From positions 620,001 to 684,000 of the forward strand of contig NZ_JBGUAZ010000001.1 of NCBI RefSeq assembly GCF_041821085.1: 64,000 nucleotides of DNA, written 5' to 3'. Positions 1 to 9,172 of this stretch are shown here, piece by piece. The notes beneath the pieces were generated by a model. It was not told the DNA's origin. It made no database searches and saw nothing but the letters and a program-made list of their open reading frames with translations. How positions within the stretch are numbered: position 1 is the first letter of the stretch; the number at the start of each line of letters is the position of its first letter. Both the position numbers and the translations under genes were made by a program. The DNA comes from Natrinema sp. HArc-T2 (GTDB lineage: Archaea; Halobacteriota; Halobacteria; Halobacteriales; Natrialbaceae).

Positions 1-2352
1 GAAGCCCTCACGGACGAACCGCTGGCCGACGACGGCACCGAGGCTGACGACGGTTCGGATGCCGAATCGACCGCGTCAACGGTAGACGAGGGCGATACGG
101 AGACGGACGCCGAGGCCGACGACGTCGACGACGCCAGTGCGGTCTTCAACGAACTCAAAGACGAAGTCGAGATGGTCGGCTTCGACGAACTGCAGGACGA
201 ACTCGACGAACTTGAGTTCGACGAGTTCGACGACGAGGAAGAAGTCGGCATGGACGAACTCCTCGGCGAGGACGCCGACGACGAGTCGTTTCTCGAAGCC
301 GAGGGTGCATCCGAGAGCGCGGTCGACGACGTGCTGGTTGATGCAGAATCCGACGACGTCGCCGACACCGATGCCGGCGGAGCCACCGACCATTTCGATG
401 TCGATACGCTGGTCGACACCGACAGCGACGACCGTCACTCGTCGGACGAAGACGAGGCCGATCTCGAGCCGATCGACGGAGAAGACGAAGCCCCCATCGT
501 CGACGATGGGGCGACAGCGACAGCCGACACGGACGAAGCGTCGGTCGCTGACGAGACGGCCAGCGAGGCCGCTCTCGAAGACGAGCCGTCAACCGAGACG
601 ATCGGCGACGAGGAGTCGACCGACGACGGTGACGAACCAGCGGTCGCCGATGAGGCTAATGTCGACGCAGACGACACCGGTTTCGAAGCTGCTGACGGGT
701 TCGAGACTGCCACCGAGGCAGGCGACGATGACATCGACACCACCGACACTGGCTTCGAACCCGCCGACGGACTCGATCCCACCGAAGCAGACAATGACGG
801 CGACGCTGTCGCCGACGAGTCGTTCGGGACGGACATCGATGACGCGTTCGAACCAGCGGATGCAGATACCGACGCGTTCGAGCCATCGACACCTGTCGAT
901 GACACGTTCGAGTCGACGAGCGACGAGTCGGATCCGTTCGAGTCGACGACTGCATCGTTCGACGACGACGACGTGTTCGCCGGGACCGAGGCGTTCGACA
1001 GCGCCGATGCTGGATTCGACGCGACGACCGACTCGGTGACGAGCGACGACTCGAGCGCGCAGTCGACGGCGTCGTTCGGTAGCGATGCGACCGATTCGAA
1101 CGCCGGCGCGACCGATGACGGCGTTGTGCGGATCGTCGACGAACCCGACCTCGAGATTCCGGATATCGAGATCCCCGAGCGAGACGACGAGCAGGACGCA
1201 GACGACGAGGGAGACGAGATTCAGTCAGTTCGCGTCGACATCGAACAGATCGATACGCTCCTGACGCTCGTCGAAGGGCTGGTAACGAGCCGCGTTCGCC
1301 TCCGGCACGCCGCCGAGTCCGACAGCGATGACGGCGCGCTCAAGACGGAACTCGATGCGCTGTCTGATCTGACCGGCGACCTCCAGGAGACGGTGATGGA
1401 CATCCGGCTGGTCCCCCTCGAGACGGTGACGAACCGCTTGCCACGGGTCGTCCGCGACATCGCACGCGACCAGGACAAGCAGGTCGCCTTCGAGATGACC
1501 GGCGAAGATGTCGAACTCGACCGGAGTATCCTCGATCGCATCGGCGACCCGCTGATCCATCTGGTTCGCAACGCCGTCGACCACGGGATCGAATCGCCTG
1601 ACGCACGCGAGGCGGCCGGCAAACCCCCGGAAGGGGCCGTCGAGGTCCACGCCGAGCGCGAACGCGACCGCGTGACGATCACGGTCGAAGACGACGGGAG
1701 TGGCCTCGATCCCGACCGACTGCGGTCGGAAGCGGTCGACGCCGACGTGCTCACAGAAGACGAGGCAGCCGCGATGGCCGACGAGGAGGTCTACGACCTC
1801 ATCTTCCATCCCGGCCTCTCGACGGCCGACGAGGTGACCGACGTCAGCGGTCGCGGCGTCGGCATGGACGTCGTCAAGCGGACGGTCGAGGACCTCGAGG
1901 GGACGGTCTCGATCGACAGCGAGGCGGATGCGGGGACGACCGTCACGATGACGCTCCCCGTGACCGTCGCGATCGACGAGATCCTGTTCGTCGAGAGCGG
2001 CGGCGAGGAGTTCGGCGTCCCGACCAAGGCCGTTCGCGACGTCGAATCCGCCAGAGCGATCGAAACCGTCGACGGCGAGGCCGTCCTCCCCGGCGAGGTC
2101 GGCGACTACCCGGTCGTCTCGCTGGCTGACGTCCTCGAGACGCCAGAGTCCGGTGTGGACGACGAGGGGATGGTCGTCCGCATCCGTGATGAGGTCCGCG
2201 AGGTCGCCTTACACTGCGACGAGATCCGCGGCCAACAGGAGGTCGTCGTCAAGCCGTTCGAAGGCTTCATGAGCGGCGTCCCGGGGATCAGCGGTGCGAC
2301 GGTTCGGGGACGGGGAGAGGTAGTCAGTATTCTGGACGTGACGACACTATGA
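1..2352 (+). CDS. cheA: chemotaxis histidine kinase CheA (5' end missing)
   Basis: Sensor kinase of the archaellum chemotaxis system; it phosphorylates CheY and CheB in response to transducers. The frame is open from base 1, so the start and the phosphotransfer (Hpt) domain lie outside; 783 codons are visible. About the first 400 are an acidic, low-complexity linker with repeated F-E motifs. A dimerisation segment follows (about 409-493), then the kinase domain with N box LVRNAVDHGIE (about 521), DDGSGLDP (about 564) and GRGVGMDVVK (about 617), then a CheW-like domain from about 654 to the end. No classical P2 domain is evident; the linker takes its place. First visible gene of a che operon. 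Family assignment is secure. Confidence 0.95.
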   Translation, partial: EALTDEPLADDGTEADDGSDAESTASTVDEGDTETDAEADDVDDASAVFNELKDEVEMVGFDELQDELDELEFDEFDDEEEVGMDELLGEDADDESFLEAEGASESAVDDVLVDAESDDVADTDAGGATDHFDVDTLVDTDSDDRHSSDEDEADLEPIDGEDEAPIVDDGATATADTDEASVADETASEAALEDEPSTETIGDEESTDDGDEPAVADEANVDADDTGFEAADGFETATEAGDDDIDTTDTGFEPADGLDPTEADNDGDAVADESFGTDIDDAFEPADADTDAFEPSTPVDDTFESTSDESDPFESTTASFDDDDVFAGTEAFDSADAGFDATTDSVTSDDSSAQSTASFGSDATDSNAGATDDGVVRIVDEPDLEIPDIEIPERDDEQDADDEGDEIQSVRVDIEQIDTLLTLVEGLVTSRVRLRHAAESDSDDGALKTELDALSDLTGDLQETVMDIRLVPLETVTNRLPRVVRDIARDQDKQVAFEMTGEDVELDRSILDRIGDPLIHLVRNAVDHGIESPDAREAAGKPPEGAVEVHAERERDRVTITVEDDGSGLDPDRLRSEAVDADVLTEDEAAAMADEEVYDLIFHPGLSTADEVTDVSGRGVGMDVVKRTVEDLEGTVSIDSEADAGTTVTMTLPVTVAIDEILFVESGGEEFGVPTKAVRDVESARAIETVDGEAVLPGEVGDYPVVSLADVLETPESGVDDEGMVVRIRDEVREVALHCDEIRGQQEVVVKPFEGFMSGVPGISGATVRGRGEVVSILDVTTL

Positions 2353-2386
2353 ACGAACGCGAACATCCAACCCTACGGAGGAACCC

Positions 2387-2992
2387 ATGACGATGATGGT
2401 CGACATTCGAAAGCTGAGCTTCATAAACGAGATGGCGAAAGTCGGAACGAACGGCGTCGCCGACAACATGAGTAAACTGACCGGCGAGGACGCCCAGATG
2501 GAGGTGACCAAGACGAACTTCATCGACGTTGACGACATCGAGTCCCAACTCGAGGGTGGGAAACGACTCGGCGTCCGCGTCCGACTGCTCGACGAACCGC
2601 ACGGACACATCCTCATCCTCTTCCCCGAGACGAGCGCGAAGAAGATCACGGCGATCATGCTGCGTGACGTCGTCGACGATATGAACGACGTCTCCGGCAA
2701 GATGGCCAGAAGCGCCGTCGAGGAGATGGGCAACATGATGGCCAGCGGCTTCATCGACGGCTGGGCCGATGTCCTCGGTCGTGCGATCGACATCGCCGCG
2801 CCACAGCTCGTCTACGCACCCGCGGGTGACATCGTCACCCGGACAGCAAGTCTCGGCGGCGACGATCTCGCGCTGTTTTTCGATTCGGATCTGGCAGTCC
2901 CCAGCTACCAGATCGAAGCTGAGATCTACGCCTTCCCCGACTTGGAGGAATTCGTCGAAATGGTCAACGGTATCGACGTCCAAACCGCATGA
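2387..2992 (+). CDS. cheC: CheC-family chemotaxis phosphatase
   Basis: 201 residues, one CheC domain, expected to act on phosphorylated CheY and to interact with CheD. A GGAGG ribosome-binding sequence at 2377-2381 sits 5 nt before ATG 2387; in-frame ATGs at 2393 and 2396 are less well placed. Of the two pseudo-symmetric CheC active sites, the C-terminal one is intact (EEMGNMMASGF, E-x2-N), while the N-terminal one reads NEMAKVG with Lys where Asn is expected. The gene sits 34 nt after cheA and overlaps the next gene by 4 nt, so it is co-transcribed. Family secure; activity inferred from motifs. Confidence 0.9.
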   Translation: MTMMVDIRKLSFINEMAKVGTNGVADNMSKLTGEDAQMEVTKTNFIDVDDIESQLEGGKRLGVRVRLLDEPHGHILILFPETSAKKITAIMLRDVVDDMNDVSGKMARSAVEEMGNMMASGFIDGWADVLGRAIDIAAPQLVYAPAGDIVTRTASLGGDDLALFFDSDLAVPSYQIEAEIYAFPDLEEFVEMVNGIDVQTA

Positions 2993-4257
2993 AACTCGAC
3001 GTCAACGCACTTGGAACGTTCTACCGGATGGCTCGAGAGGGGGCCGGCCTCGCGGCGGGGCGGCTCACACATATGCTCGGCGTCGAAACGCAGCTGGGCG
3101 TGACCAAACTCAACTTCATGCGTGGCGAAGAGATTCGCCACGATTTCGAAGACGGGTCCGAAAAGGTCGGCGTCCGGGTCAAACTGACCGGCGCGATCGA
3201 GGGGTACTCGATCGTCGTCTTCGAGCGCGAGAGCGCACTCCGGGTCGTCGAAACGCTGCTCTCGGAAGCGGGGCCGGACGCCGATGTCGACGCCGATGTC
3301 GGCGACATCGACGAGTTCGACGAGATGACCGAAAGCGCCGCGACCGAGGTCGGCCACATCATGAACAGCGGCTTCATCGACGGCTGGGCCGACGTCCTCG
3401 AGGCGGTCATCGATGTCTCGACGCCGGAGTTCGTCGAAGGGCAGACCGCCGAGCCGTTTTTCGGCGACATCGACGAGGCACCGTCCGACGACGATCTCGC
3501 CTTGCTCTTCCAGAGCCGGATCGAGACCGTCGGCACCGAGGTCGGCTTCAACCACTACCTCTTGCCGAAACGCGAGTCGATGTCGCGGCTCCTAGAGCGG
3601 CTTCGAACCAGCGACGGGATCGAATACGACAAACTCGAAGGCTTCGACCGGATGGCCGAACGAGGGGCCGAAGAGGTCGCCGAGACCGCGACGACGCTGA
3701 CCGGGATCGACACTAGCGTCGAGATCCGTCGGCTCAACTTCGTCTCGCTCGAGGCGATCCCCGAGCAGGTAGCGAACGAGAAACTCGTTGGCGCTGCCTT
3801 CGAGTTCGACGGGATGCCGAGTGGCTATCTGCTCTTCTTGTTCGACGAGGAGTCGGCCCACGAGATCGTCGACGCGATGGTTCCCATGGAGGTCGACGAG
3901 GACGGCTTCGGCGAGATGGGGACCAGCGCGATCAAGGAACTGGGCAACATCATGGCCAGTGGCTTCCTCGACGGCTGGGCGAACGTCCTCGATACGACGA
4001 TCGACCACTCGACGCCGGAGTTCATCCACGATATCGGCGCTGCGGCTGTCGATCCCGTCATCATCCAGCTCGGCGAAAACCAGGACTTTGCGTTCGTCTT
4101 CGACACGATCGTCGTCGCCGACGGTCGCGAGTTCGACTGTCAGGTGTACGCAATCCCCGACGAGTCGGATTTAGAACGGGCACTGAACAATCTCGAGGTC
4201 GATCGGATCGAGGAGACGCCGACGACGGCGGAGTTCCAGGAAGTCGATAACACATGA
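2989..4257 (+). CDS. tandem CheC protein (two CheC domains)
   Basis: 422 residues made of two CheC domains in series, about 1-200 and 210-420, twice the usual CheC length. Domain 1 has the helix TEVGHIMNSGFIDGWADVL, where the conserved Asn of E-x2-N is His. Domain 2 has KELGNIMASGFLDGWANVL with the Asn kept. The N-terminal pseudo-sites of both halves look degenerate. This suggests only the second half keeps a full phosphatase site, the first perhaps binding CheD or other partners (inference). ATG 2989 overlaps the previous stop by 4 nt; the stop overlaps cheD by 4 nt. Such CheC fusions are known in haloarchaeal che clusters. Confidence 0.88.
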   Translation: MKLDVNALGTFYRMAREGAGLAAGRLTHMLGVETQLGVTKLNFMRGEEIRHDFEDGSEKVGVRVKLTGAIEGYSIVVFERESALRVVETLLSEAGPDADVDADVGDIDEFDEMTESAATEVGHIMNSGFIDGWADVLEAVIDVSTPEFVEGQTAEPFFGDIDEAPSDDDLALLFQSRIETVGTEVGFNHYLLPKRESMSRLLERLRTSDGIEYDKLEGFDRMAERGAEEVAETATTLTGIDTSVEIRRLNFVSLEAIPEQVANEKLVGAAFEFDGMPSGYLLFLFDEESAHEIVDAMVPMEVDEDGFGEMGTSAIKELGNIMASGFLDGWANVLDTTIDHSTPEFIHDIGAAAVDPVIIQLGENQDFAFVFDTIVVADGREFDCQVYAIPDESDLERALNNLEVDRIEETPTTAEFQEVDNT

Positions 4258-4769
4258 AGACCTACGGCACCGAACCAGGGGCACCGACGCCAGTCCAGGT
4301 CGGCATCTCGGAGCTGGCTATCAGCGACGGCGACGACACGCTCAAGTCCTACGGACTGGGGTCGTGTCTGGCGATCGCGCTCTACGATCCCAAATCGGGG
4401 ATCGGTGGCTTGGCCCACGCCATGTTACCCGACGGCGATGCCGCGGACAACAGCGACCGCAAACCCGGCAAATACGCCGATACGGCGATCCGCGCCCTGC
4501 TTCGCCGGATGGTCGAGCAGGGTGCTCACTACACCGACGTCGAGGCGAAAATCGCTGGCGGCAGCGACATGTTCGAGTTCGAGAGCTTCGGCGAGGGCGT
4601 CGGCCAGCGAAACGTCGCCGCCGCGAAAGCCGAACTCGAGAAACTCGGCGTCCCCCTCGAGGCCGAAGATACCGGCGGTGACCACGGGCGAACCGTCGAG
4701 TTCACGCCGGGAACGGGAACGCTCATCGTCAAGACCTCGAACGGCGATAACGGAGTGACGGAGCTGTGA
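4254..4769 (+). CDS. cheD: chemoreceptor glutamine deamidase CheD
   Basis: 171 residues. CheD deamidates glutamines of transducers and in Bacillus and archaea forms a complex with CheC. The catalytic pair is visible: Cys38 in GLGSC and His55 in GGLAHAML, 17 residues apart, the same spacing as Cys27/His44 of the Thermotoga enzyme. The gene overlaps the tandem CheC stop by 4 nt and the cheR start by 4 nt. Its place directly after two CheC genes supports a CheC-CheD adaptation module. Confidence 0.93.
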   Translation: MKTYGTEPGAPTPVQVGISELAISDGDDTLKSYGLGSCLAIALYDPKSGIGGLAHAMLPDGDAADNSDRKPGKYADTAIRALLRRMVEQGAHYTDVEAKIAGGSDMFEFESFGEGVGQRNVAAAKAELEKLGVPLEAEDTGGDHGRTVEFTPGTGTLIVKTSNGDNGVTEL

Positions 4770-5656
4770 TCGACGGCGCAGGTGATGCCAGTCTCGACGC
4801 CGACAGCACCGGCGACGACGGCGCGTTCACAGACATCCTCACGTTCGTCGAGGACGAACTGGCCTTCGCGACGAGCCACTACAACGACAGCTATCTCGAC
4901 CGGCGGGTGTCTTCACGGATGCGTCGCACCCAATGTGAGACCTACGAGGCATACTTCGAGAAACTGCGAGCCAATTCCGACGAACAGAAGGCATTGCTCG
5001 AGGCACTGAGCATCAACGTCACGGGCTTCTTTCGCAACCCCGATGTCTGGTCGGGCATTCGAACGATCCTCCGGCGCCTCTCCGAGACGAACGGCACCGT
5101 TCGGGTCTGGAGTGCCGCCTGTGCCGACGGTCGGGAACCGTACTCGCTGTCGATGCTCGCCCACGACGACCCCCAGATCGACGACTCGTCGATCGCGGTT
5201 CTCGGAACCGATATTAGTGAACCGGCCCTCGAGACGGCCCGCAAGGGTGTCTACGAGGAGTCCCGGACCGTCGACCTAGACGACCAACTCTCCTTTCTCG
5301 ACGACTACCATCGCTACGTCGACGTCGACGAGCGGACCTTCCGAATCAGCAACGAAATCAAACGAAACGTCCGCTTCCGCCGACACGACCTGATCAATGA
5401 CGGCCCGAAGTCGGGGTTCGACCTCGTCGTCTGTCGCAACCTGTTTATCTACATCGACAACGCGTACAAAGAATCGATGCTCGAGACGATTGCGCGCTCG
5501 CTTCGACCTGATGGCTATCTCGTCATCGGGAAAGCCGAGACGATTCCACCGACGCTCAAGTCTGCGTTTACCGTCTGTGAGGCCCGCTTGCGCATTTACC
5601 AGCGGGACGGCGAGGCGACCCACGCCGGCTGGCCCGATCACCGCTCGAATTCCTGA
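4766..5656 (+). CDS. cheR: chemotaxis protein methyltransferase CheR
   Basis: 296 residues. Transfers methyl groups from S-adenosylmethionine to transducer glutamates, opposing CheB. An N-terminal helical CheR domain is followed by a Rossmann methyltransferase domain. Visible hallmarks are NVTGFFRNP, the SAM-binding loop VWSAACADGREPYS, LGTDIS and VVCRNLFIYID. The start is GTG 4766, inside the cheD stop (GTGA overlap); it gives an acidic extension of about 20 residues before the family begins. Last gene of the che operon; 77 nt separate it from the next gene. Confidence 0.94.
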   Translation: MIDGAGDASLDADSTGDDGAFTDILTFVEDELAFATSHYNDSYLDRRVSSRMRRTQCETYEAYFEKLRANSDEQKALLEALSINVTGFFRNPDVWSGIRTILRRLSETNGTVRVWSAACADGREPYSLSMLAHDDPQIDDSSIAVLGTDISEPALETARKGVYEESRTVDLDDQLSFLDDYHRYVDVDERTFRISNEIKRNVRFRRHDLINDGPKSGFDLVVCRNLFIYIDNAYKESMLETIARSLRPDGYLVIGKAETIPPTLKSAFTVCEARLRIYQRDGEATHAGWPDHRSNS

Positions 5657-5733
5657 CGAACCCCACCGTTGTTTGTTCGGAAACTGGAAGCCAACCGGGC
5701 GTTACATGTCTGCTCACGGAATAGGTCCACCGA

Positions 5734-6912
5734 ATGCCTTCCCTCGACCTTCGCTCGTTCGTTGCCCGCGCCGCGACGCTGGTCGATTCCTCGCCGCCGG
5801 CAACTAAACAGGAAACCCGCAACTGGCTCGTCGAGCCCTTCCTCGAGACGCTTGGCTGGAGCGTTCGTGCCGACTCGTGTCTGACCGACCATGTCGTCGA
5901 CGACACCCCGCTCGAGTACGTCCTGACCGTCGAGTCCGTTCCTGCCCTGTTCGTCGCCGTCGAATCCGCCAGCGAGTCGCTCGATGGGTCGCGAGCGAAC
6001 GCCCTCCAGTCGGCGATGGCGTGGTCCGGCGTCGACCGCGCGATCTACACGAACGGTCGCAAGTACCTCCTGCTGGCCGGCTCGAGCGAGGTCGACTACT
6101 GCGCGCTCGAACTCACCGATTTCGACGCCAACCAATCGGTGATCGAACGCTACTCACGTATGGCGCTCGGCCAGCGTCTCGGACGCCACACACGGGCTCA
6201 CGTCGCCCGGCAACTCGCCGTCGAACGACCGACACTCGGCGAGTCGATCACCGACAGACTCGCCGACACCATCGACGAAAGCGACCCCTATACCGACGAA
6301 CTCGAGGCGGCAGTCGACAGCCTGCTCGATCGACTCATCGTCGCGTTCGCTGGCGAGTCCCTCGAGACAACCGAGACGACGGCAGACATCTCGATACGAT
6401 TCAGCGAGTCAGCGGGCACCGACGATAGTACGTCGGCTGTGACGGAGCCGGACGGTCGCGCGCCCCCCAACAAGCGAGCTGACGACGCGGCTCGAACAGG
6501 TGACAGTGACGACAGCGACGTATCCATCGCAGATGAGAGCGAATACGAAGCTGAGGCAGCGGCCGAAAACGGCGAATACGTCGCCCGGTTTTTCAACGAC
6601 CGTGGCTCGATCGGGGCGATCGGTCACTCGACGTCGACGGGAGCCCTCGTCGAAGCCGCCGAGTACCTCTTCGAGCATGGCCTCTCCGGCGTCGAAGTGC
6701 CCTGGTCTCCGACGGAACTCGATGAAACAGTCTTGAATGCCGACCCCGCCCACGCTGATGGCTCTCCGATGGGCGCTCCGGCACAACTCTCGAACGGTCT
6801 CTGTCTCGAAACGGTCGGTGACATCGACGACCGTGCCGCTCGAGTGGAGGCGCTGGCCGAACGGGCGGGACTGCGAGCGATGCTGACGGGTGACTGGGAC
6901 GAGAAGCAATAG
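5734..6912 (+). CDS. HsdR-N-like protein with degenerate nuclease motif
   Basis: 392 residues. The first about 170 resemble the N-terminal domain of type I restriction R subunits: the opening TRNWLVEPFLETLGW is typical. The strand pair PLEYVL then ALFVAVESAS occupies the place of the PD-(D/E)xK core, where active members have Asp and E-x-K; here these positions read Glu and E-S-A, so cleavage activity is doubtful. Residues about 190-280 are a low-complexity acidic linker. The C-terminal about 100 residues (GEYVARFFNDRGSIGAIGHS...) form another unrecognised domain. It follows cheR on the same strand and converges with the pilus operon. A binding or regulatory role is possible but not shown. 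Confidence 0.75.
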   Translation: MPSLDLRSFVARAATLVDSSPPATKQETRNWLVEPFLETLGWSVRADSCLTDHVVDDTPLEYVLTVESVPALFVAVESASESLDGSRANALQSAMAWSGVDRAIYTNGRKYLLLAGSSEVDYCALELTDFDANQSVIERYSRMALGQRLGRHTRAHVARQLAVERPTLGESITDRLADTIDESDPYTDELEAAVDSLLDRLIVAFAGESLETTETTADISIRFSESAGTDDSTSAVTEPDGRAPPNKRADDAARTGDSDDSDVSIADESEYEAEAAAENGEYVARFFNDRGSIGAIGHSTSTGALVEAAEYLFEHGLSGVEVPWSPTELDETVLNADPAHADGSPMGAPAQLSNGLCLETVGDIDDRAARVEALAERAGLRAMLTGDWDEKQ

Positions 6913-6915
6913 CGT

Positions 6916-7647
6916 TCAGTAGTCGATGTCGACCGTCACGACGGTCACGGCCACCTGATCCGCATCGCACGTCCATTCACCATCGCCGTCCTCACCGATG
7001 GAGTTCCACGCTTGGTCGTACTTCGTCGTCAAGTTGTCGACATTGACCGTCACGTTGTCGACATCGTAGACCGTTCGGTTGCGTTCGGTCCGTGTTATCG
7101 TGACACCGAGCGTGCCGTCGCTCTGTATCGAACGACTCTCTGAGTTGATTTTCACGAGCGAGACGAGCGCCGTGTCCGAGTTACACGTGAGTGCCGGTTC
7201 CTCGAGAAAGACGCTGTTGCCGCTCTCAGTGGCTCGTATCAGGCCACCGCCTTCGTATGCGATTACGCCCGACTCCGTTTCATACGTGAACGTGCCGAGA
7301 TCGTGCGACCCGTTGAGAGAGGTGCCATTGACCGTGATATTAACCATCGTCCCGCTATTGTCGGTCGTGATCGTCCCGCCCCGCAAAGAGAGTTCCCCGT
7401 ATCGTTCCGTGACCCCATCGTATCTGAGCACGTCGTCGAAGTTCGCTGCGAGTGACTGCATCGCCCGTTGGGCGTTGTGAGACTGTTCGCCCTCTTGATA
7501 CCCCTGCATCGCCATCATCCCGGTCGTCGACATCAGGATGACGGATCCGAGGATCATCGCGAAGACCAGCATGAACGCGAGTACGTCCGAGACACCACGC
7601 TCGTCGCCGTTTGGCGTCGGGTCGATACCAGCACGAGCACCCCCCAT
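6916..7647 (-). CDS. pilin-like secreted protein (DUF7289-type)
   Basis: 243 residues; last gene of the pilus operon. After a charged N terminus ending DERG comes a single hydrophobic segment, VSDVLAFMLVFAMILGSVIL, then a beta-rich, Asn- and Thr-rich extracellular part with many N-x-T/S sites. The R-G just before the hydrophobic stretch is the usual site for the prepilin peptidase PibD. Two cysteines (LTCNS, EWTCDADQ) could form a disulfide. The start overlaps the stop of the preceding gene by one base. I recall this as the haloarchaeal DUF7289 family; exact function unknown, probably a minor pilin. Confidence 0.82.
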   Translation of the reverse strand: MGGARAGIDPTPNGDERGVSDVLAFMLVFAMILGSVILMSTTGMMAMQGYQEGEQSHNAQRAMQSLAANFDDVLRYDGVTERYGELSLRGGTITTDNSGTMVNITVNGTSLNGSHDLGTFTYETESGVIAYEGGGLIRATESGNSVFLEEPALTCNSDTALVSLVKINSESRSIQSDGTLGVTITRTERNRTVYDVDNVTVNVDNLTTKYDQAWNSIGEDGDGEWTCDADQVAVTVVTVDIDY

Positions 7648-8132
7648 TAGTTTTCACCCGTGATCGTTATTTCAGTGCCGTCGTAACTGATCTCGATTCG
7701 TCCCCCGTGGACTGACTCCCCGCTATCGATGGCCGTCTCGTTCTTGATCGGCACGTATGCCTCCGCATCCGTCCCGTCAGCAGTCAGGTGGAGACAGGCG
7801 GTCGACCCGTCGAGCAGCGGAGCCTCCGCACACGTAGAACTGTCGAGCAGCGTCACGGTATACCTCGCGTTCCCGGCCTGCCGGGGTTGATCAGTTGTCA
7901 CTGTCATCTGATCGCTCGAGGCCTCGATCGCCTGATCGACGACGCCGATGTCGTGTGCGATCCGTTCACCGATCGTCTCGAGCGAGGCCTCGGTGTTGCG
8001 ATCCCGTTCCGTCTCGAGCATCGTACTGGCGCTGATCAAGAGCATGGCGACGAGGATGGTCGTGATCCCGAGCGCCAGGACGTGTGTGATACTGATCGAG
8101 ACGCCGCGCTCTCGAGTTTTCGTTTCGATCAT
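7647..8132 (-). CDS. pilin-like protein (DUF7266-type)
   Basis: 161 residues. The N terminus TRERG is followed by a hydrophobic helix (VSISITHVLALGITTILVAM) and a soluble part with two cysteines (STCAEAP, TACLHL). R-G before the helix suggests PibD processing, as in its operon neighbours. The start codon overlaps the stop of the upstream gene (ATGA). Probably a minor pilin or pseudopilin of the system encoded by the ATPase and TadC-like genes upstream; no individual function is known to me. Confidence 0.82.
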   Translation of the reverse strand: MIETKTRERGVSISITHVLALGITTILVAMLLISASTMLETERDRNTEASLETIGERIAHDIGVVDQAIEASSDQMTVTTDQPRQAGNARYTVTLLDSSTCAEAPLLDGSTACLHLTADGTDAEAYVPIKNETAIDSGESVHGGRIEISYDGTEITITGEN

Positions 8133-8542
8133 GCTGGACAGTCCTCAGTACCGTTGATCGTCAGATTTTCTTTCGTGTATGTTCCGTCGGCTGAATCGTA
8201 TTCAATTGTTATATTGAACGCACTCGAGTTTATACGGTTAGAGCTAATAGAAACGATTGAAGATTCTGAGTTAACTGTTGTATTTTGATAGGAAGTGCTG
8301 AATTTTGAGAGGTTCTTTTCACTGGCATTCCCCGGGTCTTGATCAATCAGACACCCGATACCGTGTTTGATCTCTTGTTCAGTCACGCTCGCATCGCTCA
8401 CACCCTGTCCAGTCGTGACAGACGAGAGCGTCTCGGTGTAGAGGACGCCGTTGAAAACGACGACAATCCCGAGGATAATAAATGCCAGCGAGAGCGCACC
8501 GATAAGGATCACCTGTCCGCGCGTTCGGTCGTCGCTTACCAT
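8129..8542 (-). CDS. pilin-like protein (DUF7261-type)
   Basis: 137 residues. Begins MVSDDRTRGQ, then a hydrophobic helix VILIGALSLAFIILGIVVVF, then a soluble part rich in Asn and Ser. T-R-G-Q before the helix repeats the pattern of the four sister genes. It overlaps its upstream neighbour by 7 nt and its downstream neighbour by 4 nt. The DNA of this gene is visibly richer in A and T than the rest of the operon, as often seen for exported surface proteins. Function unknown beyond likely pilus component. Confidence 0.8.
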   Translation of the reverse strand: MVSDDRTRGQVILIGALSLAFIILGIVVVFNGVLYTETLSSVTTGQGVSDASVTEQEIKHGIGCLIDQDPGNASEKNLSKFSTSYQNTTVNSESSIVSISSNRINSSAFNITIEYDSADGTYTKENLTINGTEDCPA

Positions 8543-9168
8543 ACGATCACCCTGATTTCGACCACGTTGTAAACCGGACTCTCCGTATTCTGTTCTGGAA
8601 TCACAGGATTATCAACCGCTGGGAGGCGTTCCTTAGAGCTACCCGTCGTGTTTTCTACATTATATAGCGTGACAGTATAACTCGCCGTCACGGCGCCCGA
8701 CGGCGGGCTCCCCTGATACAAGAGCGTCTTGTGATCGCGTTCGGCAGTACCGTTTTCGTAGTGTGCTTCAACGTTGTAATTCTGCCCGTTCTCAGCGAAT
8801 CGTTCTTCCAATATGTAACCAAGCGTGAAGTTGCCTTTGAAATTCTTCGCCGTGTACGTCACGTTGCCATCTACTTTTGGACCCGACGCGTTTTCGAATT
8901 CACCGTTGGTAGTGTTCCAGTGACGGATCATATGCGAGAGCCCCTCACTTTCGTTGTTCGCAGCGACGACTAACGCATCCTGGGCCTCCTGTTGGACCTG
9001 TGCCTGGACCGTCCGGTCGTTTAACCCACCCGTCGTCGGCGTGATCACTGCCGATTGGAGTGCAAACAGGACTGCCATCAGGACAACCATCGCTCCGATG
9101 AGTCCCTCGAGCGTGTAGGCCTGTCCCCGATCACCACCGGACATCGCTGTGGAGTCTGCTCGAGACAT
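8536..9168 (-). CDS. pilin-like protein (DUF7288-type)
   Basis: 210 residues. D-R-G-Q precedes the helix AYTLEGLIGAMVVLMAVLFA, followed by an extracellular domain with several N-x-S/T sequons. Same architecture as the other four small proteins of the operon. Lies 4 nt after the DUF7287-type gene and overlaps the next by 7 nt. Likely a minor pilin or pseudopilin assembled by the neighbouring ATPase and membrane platform (inference from context). Confidence 0.82.
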   Translation of the reverse strand: MSRADSTAMSGGDRGQAYTLEGLIGAMVVLMAVLFALQSAVITPTTGGLNDRTVQAQVQQEAQDALVVAANNESEGLSHMIRHWNTTNGEFENASGPKVDGNVTYTAKNFKGNFTLGYILEERFAENGQNYNVEAHYENGTAERDHKTLLYQGSPPSGAVTASYTVTLYNVENTTGSSKERLPAVDNPVIPEQNTESPVYNVVEIRVIVW

Positions 9169-9172
9169 ATGA

